This document shows, in pieces, positions 47,928 to 59,410 of a stretch of DNA of 64,000 nucleotides. Position 1 is the stretch's first letter, and each line of letters starts with the position of its first letter. Source of the DNA: Opisthorchis felineus (Eukaryota; Platyhelminthes; Trematoda; Opisthorchiida; Opisthorchiidae); the NCBI GenBank assembly GCA_004794785.1, contig SJOL01001872.1:56392-120391 (forward strand), written 5' to 3'. A model generated the notes under the pieces. It was not told the origin of the DNA and searched no databases. It was given only the letters and a program-made list of their open reading frames with translations. The position numbers and the translations under genes were made by a program.

Positions 47928-49924
47928 AATGACTATCCAATCAGTCCCAAAAATTTTCCAACTCTATTCGGATACTTCTTTTAACCTTCTTCTATCGATC
48001 ACCACTACAGGACAGTCCGCTGTTGTAAATCATGTCCAAAAACAAGACGGTGCTCAGGAGTTTCGGCATTACCAGTAAGAGTGAACAAGCGGAGAACTCA
48101 CTCCAAATGCACTTAACAATTCGTATTCACCCATTTACCAGATACCACAGACGCCAGACACCATAAACATTGTCATACTTGAGTATCACCAACCGCCAGC
48201 AGCTCAAACACTGATAGACTAAATTTCAAACTCATCCTTTTTACTAGTGTAGTAAATTGTGCACTTTATTTCGAGGAAATCAACAACTATAAGTTTTTCG
48301 CATTTTTATCCATGCCCTTTGAACCTGTTTACAGCATTCCTGTCTTTAGGGATGAAGGCGTTTTTGCCTAAGAGATTTCGTTTTCGAAAAGACCGCTGTC
48401 TGGACCGATTTTGGGGGTCGCCCTCTTCGGAGTGAAGGTAGTGGAGCAATGTGACTTCTCGACTTTTGCAGGTGAACAGATTTCCTACAGTGAATACACA
48501 TCAGAGCGAACATGGAACGTGCTTGAGTGTGAACCCACTATGCACCGGAATAACTTGTTTTCCGAACGCAAATTTCTTCGATCGGCCTAACGTAGTAACA
48601 TCATTACGCAACAACAACATCTCGACAGCAATCGATTTTGTTGTTTACACTCTTGACAGGCGCATATCCCTCTACGGTTATTACTAGTACCACCAGTAGG
48701 AAGCAGCCATTATTTTCCCAACTGGCATGCGAGAAAAAACACCTACCCAATGTGCAGAATCAGAATCTGTTTTATCGTGACAACAAAACTGGAAGAGTGC
48801 ACATTTTCCTGTATGTACTACAATGGGTGGCTATGCATATTTGGCTTCTGAGTGAATGTGCATGTCTGTCTGTTTATTTTAGTGGCCGCGGTAAGACTAG
48901 CGACGTAAGATTTTTGCAGGATTTTCTTTTTTTGCGGGTATGTTGCACGCGATACAAATCAAAACCAGACATGAGGGAGAATTGTAACAGCAGTGTCAAC
49001 TGGTTAGCATTATCACAGGGCTGGAAGGCTGATTCCCACGTGTTCGCTATTTTATCATGACACCATTCTGTCTGGGACCATGAGTGTCATGTCATTTAAC
49101 AAAGATATGGACTTAACAACTTCTAACAGCTGACGCAGCAGGATTTTGACCGATGATTGGTTCACTGCTAACCACGTGACTCTACAGAAGCAGTTACTTA
49201 ACTTGATGAGTGCAAAGGTCAATCGATAGATATCGGAACATCGGCTACTCTCAGTTAAGTTTTGGTGTGCACGGTACGACTACATTGGTACGTAAAACGA
49301 GGTGGCCGGTTCGAAAAAGAACGATAATAAGATATCCTGGTAACTGCAGTTGAGGCAAAATGCGTATTGAAGCGTTAGTACCGTAAACATTCGGGAAGGT
49401 AACATCTACAGTCAATAAGATGGGTTCTCATAACTTATTTATCTTAACTTTTTGCACTATATGGCCGTCACTAGCTGTCTCCACCTTCAGAGGCCTGGTT
49501 CAAACCACTGTCCTCCATTCCGTCACAGCTTATCGCAAAATGTATTAAATCGGATGGTTTATTCATATAAAGGAGATGAAATTTAAACATGCATGCCTTC
49601 AAACTCGGACAAAATTTCCATCGTTTGATGGACCAAACTGCTGGAATAATTCATCGGTTTTGTAGACCTAGGGACGAAAAGCTCGTTAGCACACTGTTGT
49701 CACATTCCTAAAGATTACTGCAATACTGATGGCTTCTATCCTTCCGGGGAACTCCCAAATAGCATCACTGCAGTTTGTTCTGATGAGGGTTGCCTTGGTA
49801 CCGTTACCTTTCAAGAGGCCATTCTCAGGCATCCGGCATTCAAAATGTCCACAAAACGGTGCTTTCTTCCAGAATAGAAGAGGATGAAGGATTGTAAACT
49901 CAGAATAACGTACTACCTATAGGG

Positions 49925-50235
49925 ATGCTGAAAACTCTTGAAGAGCCCACTACTGATTCCCTCCTTAGGTTCATCAGGTAGGCGCAGTATCCGAGCTCTT
50001 TCTGCTACCTGAAACTCAAATTTTAGGGAACCAGAGAATTACACTCATTTGCGAATTATGTTCATTTTTGGGGTCTGTGTATTTCTGATGACCCTCAAGA
50101 GGAGTCGACCCGAATACGTTTCGACGACCGCATAAGTGGTAGTGTCATATCACCCAAAAAAATGAAGCGGCCTCCTTAAAGTCTGTTGAGTTGAAGAATA
50201 TCATAAAAGAGGTAGTCAGCAGAGTCTCTCCTCAA
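49925..50235 (-). mobile_element. Degenerate hammerhead units in both orientations
   Basis: The minus strand from about 50,060 to 49,925 matches the 40-kb unit (TTCGCAAATGAGTGTAATTC, then the ribozyme and GAGTTTTCAGCATCC). From 50,155 to 50,230 the + strand matches it instead (GAAGCGGCCTCCTTAAAGTC, GTTGAGTTGAAGAATATCAT). The result is an inverted, decayed pair. Confidence 0.65.
49945..49983 (-). ncRNA. Hammerhead ribozyme relic
   Basis: Minus strand: stem I GCCTAC/GTGGGC and the CTGATGA core survive, but the stem II loop region and the GAAA box are replaced by AAGGAGGGAATCAGTA. Inactive. Confidence 0.6.
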
Positions 50236-51099
50236 TGCGAACGTAACTACAACCTGGTCCGTTTAGCAAAAATGAATCGCCCTTGGTTTTCTCACCAAGT
50301 TCCTATCTGACTGGCCACATAGTTAAGTTACATTTCTAGGGGATTTATAAGTCTAATAATATTACACCTGTTAGCGCACATACCACGTAAGGCAGGTAAC
50401 GAAGGACCGTTTTCTAAACAGCCAGGGCTCTTAACAGCCCTGCCTCATTGTATGACGTGCCGTTTACACGCGTCTCGGACTTATATTTTAACCAAACTGC
50501 TCTCAGTTTACGAATATACGTCTGCTCTTGTAACAACCAACCGCAAGCGCAATCATCGAAGTGAACAAAGCTGTTCTAGACTTGGTATGACAATGTTACT
50601 TTAAACTATCATGATGTAAAGACCTTGTTTTGCTGGTGCACTGCACAGTCACCTCGAACACAGCTCTAAAATTGGGGTAAGTTGAATAATGGCTGGAGCT
50701 TTACTCCTTTGAGAAGGTATACCTTATTCATCTACACATTACTAGCAAGACTCGTACAACTTGAACTCATAGGCCACCGTTCCTGCACGTTTGCCTGTGT
50801 TTACTTATGGTGCTTTGTCGCACAATTGACAAGGTAACTATAGAGTAACTGTTTCTTGTTCAATAAGCTGCAGTCGGTTTTGAGGCTAGCATACATTAGA
50901 TTGAGAGCATCTATAGAACGGATTTCTCTCACGTTGACAGGAAGGTCAGAGATATGTGCGAATCACTCATGAGGGTATATTAACTTAGCGGTCATGAATC
51001 GCGTCTGGCAGGTTTTGCCTCTGAACTCTTGGATTCCCTAAAACTTTCGGCTTACTTGTGGTGAAATAAGTTGTAAATTATCCAGATGTTCGATTAATA
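50236..51099. other. No supported gene
   Basis: No frame, repeat or structure that I can support. Confidence 0.4.
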
Positions 51100-51430
51100 C
51101 ACTCATCTGCGTAATAATTTGGTTTCCGCTGGAGACTCACCTGGAACTCAGCTGAACCGCACGTTTATGAGGCGGTTTGTTGCAGCACATTCAGTTGAAG
51201 AAGAACATCATAAACGAAAGATCCAGTTGGGTTCCAGGTAAGTCTCTTGTGAAAACCAAACTGGTATGCAGATTATTGCATTAGTCGAAGTTCGTGCAGT
51301 TTTAATCCGTGTAGAACATAGGGTTTACAAACATTCGAGGACTGCGCCTACATGAGGAGCCTCATGAAGGTCGAAATCGGTCATGGATTGTCTAATACTT
51401 TTCAGCAATCTTACTTGTAGTGTATTACGT
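51100..51430 (+). mobile_element. Degenerate hammerhead unit with inverted 5' fragment
   Basis: 51,150-51,430 matches the 40-kb unit in + orientation (GCAGCACATTCAGTTGAAG, AACATCATAAACGAAAGATC, GGGTTCCAGGTAAGTCTC, then the ribozyme and TTTTCAGCAATCTT). 51,100-51,165 is the same unit in minus orientation (GGAGACTCACCTGGAACTCA). This gives a head-to-head fold-back. Confidence 0.75.
51346..51388 (+). ncRNA. Hammerhead ribozyme relic
   Basis: The stem I strand GCCTAC and the GAAA box remain, but the core is ATGAGGA, stem II reads GCCTCATGAAGGTC and the 3' stem I strand is ATGGAT. Inactive. Confidence 0.65.
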
Positions 51431-52006
51431 CCGTCCAGAAGCTACTTTTTCCCGGTGAACGTGGATTCCGATCAGTTTTGATCAAAGCAAATGGATGACT
51501 GTTGTCCGATAAAGCAGAGAAAAGCCAACGTGTGGCGCAGGATTCTGTGCTACAATGAAATGGCAGCTAACGAAAATCGTGGAACGCAATCAAATCTTAC
51601 AATAGAACGTAGAGGAATAGCAGTTAACATAAAGAGGGTTTACTTTCACTTCGCCGTTGCGGATGAAATTGAACTGCATCTCATCATAGGTGATGATGAA
51701 CGACAACTTTTTTGCGAAAGGCGACCAGTAAATTATCGAACGTTCGTCATATTTTATCGCTTGCCACAAGTACGAGACGATAGCTTCAGTCAGACAGGTG
51801 ATATTCAGTATCCAGTCAGATAATGGCAAAGGAATATCATATTATAATATCCAGCGTGACCTTTGCAATTAGACGTGCTACAAACTTTAAACGTGTATTC
51901 CACACAGTTTCGGTAAGTTGTGTCCTGTTACGTTTAGCCCTAGAAAGCTGTCTTTTAGTGAGTTGCTTCTGAAAATCTAAAAGCCTTTCACCCATTTCCA
52001 GCATTG
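51431..52006. other. No supported gene
   Basis: A 110-residue + frame at 51,491-51,823 and an overlapping minus frame are unrecognised. There are no splice or family signals. Confidence 0.4.
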
Positions 52007-53100
52007 CCATCATCATCATTGTCACAGATAGCCCAATATTCATTTCCGACGCTGTCGCAATTAATTTTGAAGCCTTGTATTGAAAGGGAAAATGAATGAA
52101 GAGACCTACCACAATTAATCCGAGGTGCCCACATCTCCAGACACTCATTCAGGCAATCTCGAGAGAAACTGACGATAAGAACGTCATTGACATCGATTCC
52201 TAGCTATATTTTGCAGTGCCTCTAACCATGAATACTGGGGGTCACTCGGTCCCCATTTTAGAAGACGAGTCGCATAGACAGTACCAAGGCTTTCCGTAAT
52301 CATTTTCGTATCCCTCAGTAAGGTCAAATGTTGACCACCCCTCTGTTTGCACCACCCTTAATTGGGCACGGAGAGCAGCACTCTTCTTGGTAGACGATGA
52401 TTTAGTATGCGCAATACATGACAAACCACCACAGCTTCTGGTGGTGGAATTAATCATCCACTGACATCCTTACTGCACAACCACATACTTTCTATGTGTT
52501 TCGTTGCCTACGTGGGCTTAGGTTCGGATATAACGGTTGTTGAACTCCTGAAGAAGTCCCAGTTCAGATGCTTGTGAAGGCCAGTTCCCACAGCCGTGCA
52601 ACAAAACAGCTTGTACAGTAGCCTGATACACACGTCCCCTGAGATTCAAAGATATACTGCTTGCCTCCACAAGTATTAAAACCCTTGAAGATCCGTTCAC
52701 TGACCTCATCTATCACACTAAAGTTGGAACTTTTGCAACGTAAAACGCTCCACATCCTCGAGTGTCTCTTCTTGGATTTGAAGTGGCATGTTCAGCGATT
52801 GCATGCCCAGGAGAATGACTTTAATCTCTGTGTGAGCTAAAAGAGCACAGCCACTTCGTCCAAGAGCAAATGGGCCTTCTTTTTCATTTAGAAAACGAGA
52901 ACGAGGTCGTCTGCATATTCCAGATCGACAAGGTCTTCTTCACAAGCTATCTGAATACCAGTGTTTTGGAAACTTTCCAGCATTCGTCTCATTATCTCAC
53001 CGACCATGAAAGTGAATAGGAACGGAGAGAGTGGGCGTCCTTTTTGCAAACCAGTTTGTGTACAGGAGCTTTTGGAGAGCTCTCTGTATACTCTCACAGG
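52007..53100 (-). mobile_element. LINE copy 4, 5'-truncated in the RT palm
   Basis: The minus strand begins abruptly near 53,098 with RVYRELSKSSCTQTG (just after the first palm motif). It continues with SPFLFTFMVGEIMRRMLES and an intact catalytic box EYADDLVLVF (YADD at 52,906-52,917). RVYQATVQAVLLHGCGNW is at about 52,640-52,590, and a decayed C-terminus with GYENDYGKPW is near 52,300. The 3' end (ATGAGTGTCTGGAGATG, 52,150 down to 52,007) closes in an ATG/GAT tract at 52,007-52,020. Frameshifts and stops disable it. It abuts the GAT tail of the next LINE fragment exactly. Confidence 0.87.
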
Positions 53101-53101
53101 T

Positions 53102-53735
53102 TATCATCATCATCATCGACAGCATGAAATCAGTGTTCAACACCGATGCTTCACTGCCGTACAACCATGATTTATTTGAAAGCCTTATTGTGAAGAAAAG
53201 AATAAAGGTGGACTAGGAATGGACTTAGTGATAGCTTACTACAATCATTCCAAGATGCCTACACCTCCAGACACTCATTCAGGCAATCTGGATAGAAACT
53301 GACAGCAAGAGCACTATTGACATCGATTAGCAGCCATGTCTTGCAGCGTCTCCAACCAGACGCAGTGCTGATCACGCGGTCATCATCCTTGAAGGCGAGC
53401 AGCACCGACAGAACCCAAACGTTTCGTAATCTCCTTCATACCCCTCTGCCAGGTGAAGGGTTGGCTACCTCTGTGCTTCAGCCACTCTGAAGTGACCATG
53501 GAAAACAGCACTCTCTTCGGCAAACGACGATTAGGCATACGCAACACATGTCCCAACCAAAGCAGCTGCTGGTGGTGGACACATTTTCACAGGCCTAAAA
53601 TTCTGAGAATACTAGTGAAACATCATATCAACAAAACTCTGCGGCACTGCTTGCTGAGCAAGGGTGTCAAGAAAGGACCGATCAACAAAGTCAAATGCTC
53701 CATGGAAATCCAGAAATGCTAAAGATGTGGATTGG
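53102..53735 (-). mobile_element. LINE copy 5, internally deleted, with GAT tail
   Basis: Minus strand: SLAFLDFHGAFDFVDRSFLD (53,735-53,670) is the first RT palm motif with its catalytic Asp. At about 53,605 it jumps to the C-terminal and 3' region (53,560-53,254), which is collinear with 52,130-52,440 of copy 4. The second half of the RT is therefore deleted. A 3' UTR follows down to a (GAT)5 tail at 53,102-53,118. The paired 3' ends of copies 4 and 5 define the family's terminus. Confidence 0.83.
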
Positions 53736-56204
53736 TTTTACGTATGGCTTTATTCTACTACATCCTATACAGTTGAATATGAACCATGTCTAACACAAAA
53801 ATATGTTAACTTAGGCAAGGAATTCTGTGAATCCCTATAGAAACTTGCAAATGGACAAACACCACTGCTTGTCCGTCCCAAATGTCTATGAATTCAGTTG
53901 CTTTGGCTTGACAACCGAGGCAGTGGAAATTCAGGCGCCTGTGCCACTATATTAGTTGTGAAGTAAACTGCTTGTTGTTCGCCGACGGACACAAATATAT
54001 TGGTCTTTTTCGTGAGTATTGCAAAGGCCATTATTCGGAGGTTTAGCGTGCTCAGTATTAGACTGTGATCTGAAAAGAAAAGTCTGCGGTGAAGAAATTC
54101 AAAAGTATTGTAAACTTTGTTGGATACAACCTTTTTGTCGCGTACCGTTCACTAACAGGGACTAAGAAGCGTGTCGTAGGCAAAAGTTCACTGTGTAAAT
54201 TTACGTCATTCAGATGTTAGTGTTTCCCATAGCTCTTCGAAAACTAGACTATTCTGAATTATGAGTAGAAAGCTATTTCTATTGAACGAGCTGTAAGATG
54301 ATGTCCTGAAGTTCTCACGTGACTTCGAGGAACTAGCCTTGCTATCATCACTACTCCAATTAGTGGCAACAATTTCTTTCTGGAGTTTATAAGAAACCGG
54401 TTTTGTTAATCAGGTCTAGGGGTTGAAAAAAGTAAATAAGGCCATACTTTTTAATGTGAATAAAATGTTTTCGAGCACAATATTAGGTCAACTCAAATAG
54501 GGTACTTTCATAAATGAGTCGCCTTCGAAATGATAAAGAACCACTAAAAAACACTGCCTTTCAGGTTTATGTGAGAGTTTCTAACTAACGAGGGACCGTT
54601 ACCTACTTCAGCATGGAGTTTGCGATTTTTTCAGCCAAGTGGATAAGGGTTGTACTTCTAAAGTAGCGTTCTTTACTCTGAAGTGATGACCAGTGACCTC
54701 CCTGGATGATGCGTCTTGTGATTACTTTTAGCCAGAAACACCGGTCTCATTAGTCTCTAAATCTTACAACTCCATCATATATACGCTTGCCTGATGAGAC
54801 CGTCAACTAACGTATTATGTTACTTATTCCAGAATCCAACATTTTATGGGTGCTATTAGTTCGTAGGATAGTGCTAACGGTTGTCTGAAGAAAGTCTGCA
54901 CTCAGGGTGAGTACAGTTACCCAGTAATGACTCAGCAAACATGTAAGATGCGAAATTCAGGGAACTGTATAACGCGCGATAGAGTGACAGGACGAATGCG
55001 TTCACGAAGCATAAACCCAGTGGCTGGAACGACTGAACATGTGAAATTGGTCTCCGTTTAGGGGGCATGAGGATATCATGGTCTGGGTCTGCAATTTTAT
55101 TGGGCATTCAATTATTAAGAGGCAAAACTTACAAATGTCAATCCAAATCATTAGTCGATTCGGATGTCACAACCTGAGATTGTCGCCAAAAAGTCAGAGC
55201 TTATGTACGACCATATTTATGGATAGGGACAAGAGTAGCATAAGCCTGTTCTGTCTAACGACTATCCATACCGATTTTCTCCTTTGAGTTGAGTTTGGAT
55301 TCTGCGGATTCCCCCCCCCCACCCCAAAGTAGGATTTTCCATCGTTCACTGTCCACTTTGTGCCTCACATGGATTACAGCGAAGGAAAGCCAAACAAACG
55401 GAATAATTTCTGTGTTGGCTGAACCTTAACTGTGTAAGTTTTTACGCGTGAATTTACTGTGAGTTTGGTTTTTCCTCCTTTCTTGCCATCAGCATTCTAT
55501 CAATCTTTTTTCCAGTAACAATAGGTGTTTCTGCTGTGTTTGCGAACTTCACGCGGCTTGAATCGATCTGCGAACAGCCTAAGGCCAAGAGGAAAACTGA
55601 CCACAGGTTTTGTTGGGATAAGTGTTTGTCCCTTCGTCTGATATGCATTTCCTGGTGGTGCAGGAAAGTGACCTGGAATATTAGGGCCCGTTAACTTCTT
55701 CCAGTCAAGATTTAATCCTTGGCTATCGTAATAACATTGGGTTCTCCGGAAGGCATTATCAAAAGCTGGTCAAAAGCTGTCAAAAGATAGCTATAGAGAA
55801 TCAGAATGGAGACAAACATACTAAAATTCAGTCTATTTGGGCTATTTTGGAACTGAGGCCGAAATGAGCACTGAATCAAGAAGTCAGTGGATTCGTGGCG
55901 CTGAATTTAGAATTGCTAGAGACCTGTTTTCCAAACCAACTCACAATGCTTAAGTTGGTGACCTCCACTTAGCTCCCATATAAAACTGTGCACGGTATCC
56001 TCGTTCTCGAGTGCTTTAAATGATGAGGGATTCAAAATTTTTAGACTTTTATCAACCCTTTAGTTTTATTTAGGTCACAAACAAGCATGGTTGTAAAATA
56101 GACGCCCAGTTCGAACGATGTCCTGATGACTGGGTTGTGATTCCTGGCATTCTGCTGGAACAAAGCCGTGCGATGCTCTAGGGGCACAATAAAAGAAATC
56201 TGTA
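53736..56204. other. No supported gene
   Basis: AT-rich with short unrecognised frames. A C-rich run is at 55,311-55,325. Confidence 0.45.
55311..55325. repeat. Poly(C) tract
   Basis: C10 followed by ACCCC. Its length may vary between assemblies. Confidence 0.9.
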
Positions 56205-56452
56205 ACAAGAAATACACTCATTTGCAAATCAATTTGGTTTTACGAGAGACTTACCTGGAACCCAGCTGAATCTCTCGTTTGTGATGTTTCCATGCAACTG
56301 AATGTGCTGCACCAGGCCGCCTCATTTTCCAGTTGCTACGATATTCGAGGTATCGCGATGCATGTAATTTTGCGCAATGTACTACTCATAAGGTTGCTGA
56401 AAATTCTTCGAAGAATTTTCAGCAACCTTATGAGTAGTACATTGCGCAAAAT
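56205..56452 (-). mobile_element. Hammerhead-unit copy ending in a perfect fold-back
   Basis: The minus strand from the palindrome centre (about 56,409) down to 56,215 matches the 40-kb unit downstream of its cleavage point (TTTTCAGCAACCTTATGAGT, then GAGGCGGCCTGGTGCAGCAC, AAACGAGAGATTCAGCTGGG, GATTTGCAAATGAGTGTATT). The ribozyme core itself is absent. On the other side of the centre the first 43 bases of the unit are repeated in the opposite orientation. Confidence 0.83.
56367..56452. repeat. 86-bp perfect palindrome
   Basis: The 43 bases 56,367-56,409 are the exact reverse complement of 56,410-56,452 with no spacer; the centre is TCTTCGAAGA. Each arm is the beginning of a hammerhead unit (AGAATTTTCAGCAACCTTAT...). 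The perfect match suggests a recent fold-back event or gene conversion. It would form a cruciform or hairpin. Confidence 0.95.
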
Positions 56453-57115
56453 CTGTAACAACTTCTTACACACTCTACAGCCGCTTTAACAAGTGTTGAA
56501 AAGCTGCGATAGGTAAGTAAACTCTCTGATTTACATTGAAATATGTAGGATCCTAGTTTCTTTTTGGGTACACTAGGGGGAGTTAAGAATTATCCCAATC
56601 ACGGTGGTAATCCCCATTGTTTGTTTTTAATCTCGTTTGGCAGCTTCATAAGTTCGGTTCTCAAGGTGGCTAGAGTGAGTACAATCAATTTGACAAGTTC
56701 ACCAACTGGCACTCAGCAGAGCACATCGTAGCCGAAACGGTTAGCGAATCCATCCACCAATTAACCGGCATCCAATCTTGCAAGCTATCATATAGCTTTC
56801 CAAAAGGTACCATTTTAGACGTTTATTCTGCTCTTGTTCAAGCTCAGGGAGGCATTATTAAACACGTAAAGGTTGTATAAACCCTGACTCATAGACCTAG
56901 AAATATTCAGAAGAGTATTTTTGAATGGTCTGGTGGAGCACAAAAGCCTTATTGCATTGTAAAGAGGAAATTCAGCCATGTAGTTTTTAATAGTTGTAAG
57001 GCACACATTTCAACATCGAAATTTTGTTGTTTTAATGAGGAAAGTAGAATGCCACCAGTATAGGTTCGTATATGCAGACCTTCTGTTATCCCGAATGTGC
57101 GCTGATTGTTTTCGC

Positions 57116-57146
57116 CATATATATATATATATATTTATATTTATAT
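57116..57146. repeat. (AT)n-rich simple repeat
   Basis: About eight TA units followed by TTATATTTATAT. Confidence 0.85.
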
Positions 57147-57265
57147 GCCTTTTAAACTGCAAATCATGTGACGCAATTTGCAGATGACCGGAGTTGCCTT
57201 GCGACCTCAAAATAATTATCGACGAAAATGAACTACTTAAAGGTATTCAAGTAGGCACCGCACCA

Positions 57266-57291
57266 GAGTGCTGATAATCTTATCAGCACTC
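57266..57291. repeat. Perfect hairpin, 12-bp arms
   Basis: GAGTGCTGATAA and TTATCAGCACTC separated by TC. It lacks a T-tract and coding context, so no terminator or RNA-processing role is inferred. Confidence 0.8.
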
Positions 57292-58999
57292 GTCCTACCG
57301 TGATGGAGAGGGAACAGACAGGATGTGTCATTTCGAGAGTGATACGGTCAAGATTTTGACAAGCTGTTAGATTCCATCTACATTAGTTTTTTAAGCCGCA
57401 TGCGAACATATCACTTCTGATGCTCTAATCACTCTGGAATTCTGCCGTAACTCATTCGTAAATCTGCTGTCTACCCTCAAATGGACTGTTCGAGCCAACG
57501 GATGATCGTTTGTGACCGGCCAACACGTATTCTTCGTTACTTTGTCTCATAAATGTGCCTTGAGATTTGGAACCATATTTAAGCAAGAAACCAAACTAGC
57601 TGAATTCCACAGCAGAAAGGACTCCCTTATTCATTGCTACTTTGTGCACTAGTACGAACTTGGAAATATAAAAACTTTTGATAGCTCCAAGGTTAAACTA
57701 AATTTCCACACACTGAGGGTACCGCTAAAATTTAATTTCTTACTAGTGAGTCAAACAAGATGTTCCGGTACACAAGCAAAAGCATTTGCGACGTTTATTG
57801 TTAGGTCATTTACTCAGGTCAATATTTATAGATACCGAACAGAGCTTCTCCCATTGCGCTGACGGTCGACGATAACATAATTCGAGATAGACAGTGCTTC
57901 TGGCTGCCGTACAACATCAAATGAATGTATTGTGAGTCCTATGCGCTATTTGTCGAAGTCTAAATGTTAGGCGCTGAAATACCAAACTAGCGGGAAATGG
58001 TCGGCACACAAGAGAATGTTCAAAAGTGCGAGATTAAAAGCTGCATACCATCCAATATGAAAAGACTTCTAATGGGCTGCCCTGAACTGATTTCACTACT
58101 GGATGGAACTCCCCATACAAAATCCTAAGCCTTTTGTAAGTTCAGTTTTGTGTTGAGTGGTGTATTAACTGTGGAACACCTGTGAGAAGAAAGGTCAAGT
58201 AGAGTAGAAAAAATCAAGTTGGAAGTTTGAAATTTCAGCCTTAGAATCTGCGATCTTAAATGTCAGCAAAATGTGCTGAGCTATTTCCATAAGCAAGAAC
58301 GCAAAATACTTTCAAGCAGTTCGCAATAATGCAGGCTATATAATCCTGTATACCTTGATCGAAACGGAGCTGGCGAAGCAGTGTTATCATAATCGTAGAA
58401 AAGATTATGTTTGTGGATTGGGCTTCCAGAAGTAGGGATGTCTCCTTCAAAAATTGAATGCAACATAGTACAGACGTTTTTGATGGTGTGAGAAAATTCC
58501 GCTGATTGAAATCATGAATGAGAAGTTTCAGAATTGATCGCAGGTGTCAGTACTGTACAATATTTGATCCATCTTGAAACACAGTTTCCCAGCGAGTTCT
58601 GCTCAGAATGTGCACGGTTTAAGTCCGACACACGTGACTTGGTAGTATTTGTCACTTTCTCTTAGCTACGCATCAGTCGTATTGCACACCTGAACATGAT
58701 TTTTTCTTGGCTACTTTCAAGATTTTTTGTCGCCAACTTTCAGTGACCTTGTAAGAGTTAGTATTGCAAGTGAGTACCTGGATAGAATTGGACAAAATAA
58801 GTTGATTTTAGTGACTTGGAATAAGCCATTGTTTAGAATTTTAGAACCACCCATTGGCCGAAACGCAGGTGGCGTCAAAGGCAGGACAGATGGAGATTTT
58901 ATTGCAGCGGCATTGCAATGCAGCGAAAACCTCACAAAGCCTATCCCATTTAACCTTATTTAACCGCATTTCTTGTTGTCGGTGGTTGCGAAATTTGTA

Positions 59000-59410
59000 C
59001 TGTTCACATTCACATCACTCTGTTTTGAACAGTCGTCCTCTTGTTCTAGTGAGTCCACACCAAATTGGGGTGGCACTGTACTCGAGTTTCGCTGTCATTA
59101 GAACTCATCCGCAATGCATCTCCTTGGTCGTGCCGGGGTTTGATCTCCGCACACCTGACATGCGATGCAAGCGTGTTACCGCTACTCCACTAGCGCACGC
59201 TGAACCCATCTTGATTTTCACGTCTGAAGAGGCGAACACGTTCACGCTTGAGTGATTTGATTGGTATGTCCGACTCCTCGAACGACGACCCAGTAAAATA
59301 CCTTGGTTGTGACGATAAGAGAGAAACTCGAGTCCAGTGCTTTCCCCTTTGGTGGGGACTCACCAAAACAATTACGCCAGAAGAGGAGGGAGTGACGTGA
59401 ATGTGAACGA
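59000..59410 (-). mobile_element. Non-autonomous TIR element with tRNA-like core, copy 2
   Basis: Left (59,001-59,097) and right (59,318-59,410) arms form a long interrupted inverted repeat of about 95 bp. The matching blocks are GTTCACATTCACATCACTC with its outer counterpart, GTGAGTCCACACCAAA with the GGTGGGGACTCAC side, and ACTCGAGTTT near the inner ends. The interior, on the minus strand, has AGTGGAGTAGCGGTAACACG (A-box-like) and GGAGATCAAACCCCGGC (B-box-like). It is opposite in orientation to the copy at 34.3 kb, and no transposase is present. Confidence 0.82.

Larger units (their letters stand above)
41994..49924. other. Long stretch without a supported gene
   Basis: About 8 kb of AT-rich sequence with only short frames. 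The frames at 42,096-42,571 (-), 43,156-43,476 (+), 44,585-45,058 (-) and 48,451-49,060 (+) are the longest, and I recognise no family in them. A TTTTGCAG at 48,464-48,471 precedes a frame to 48,684 and could be an exon, but there is no supporting evidence. An AT microsatellite is at 47,178-47,204 and an inverted repeat at 47,861-47,927. Confidence 0.4.
56453..58999. other. No supported gene
   Basis: AT-rich with short frames. It contains the AT-rich simple repeat at 57,116-57,146 and the hairpin at 57,266-57,291. Confidence 0.45.

Noticed and set aside
48472..48684. Possible host exon after a TTTTGCAG acceptor-like site
   Set aside because: One acceptor-like site and a 71-codon frame are not enough; no domain and no matching donor with preserved frame was identified.
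50085..50130. CTGATGACCCTCAAGAGGAG as another hammerhead core
   Set aside because: The GAAA box is replaced by GACC and no stem I partner is visible; may be a relic but cannot be supported.
51491..51823. 110-residue + frame as a gene
   Set aside because: An overlapping minus frame is nearly as long, and no family, splice or start context supports it.
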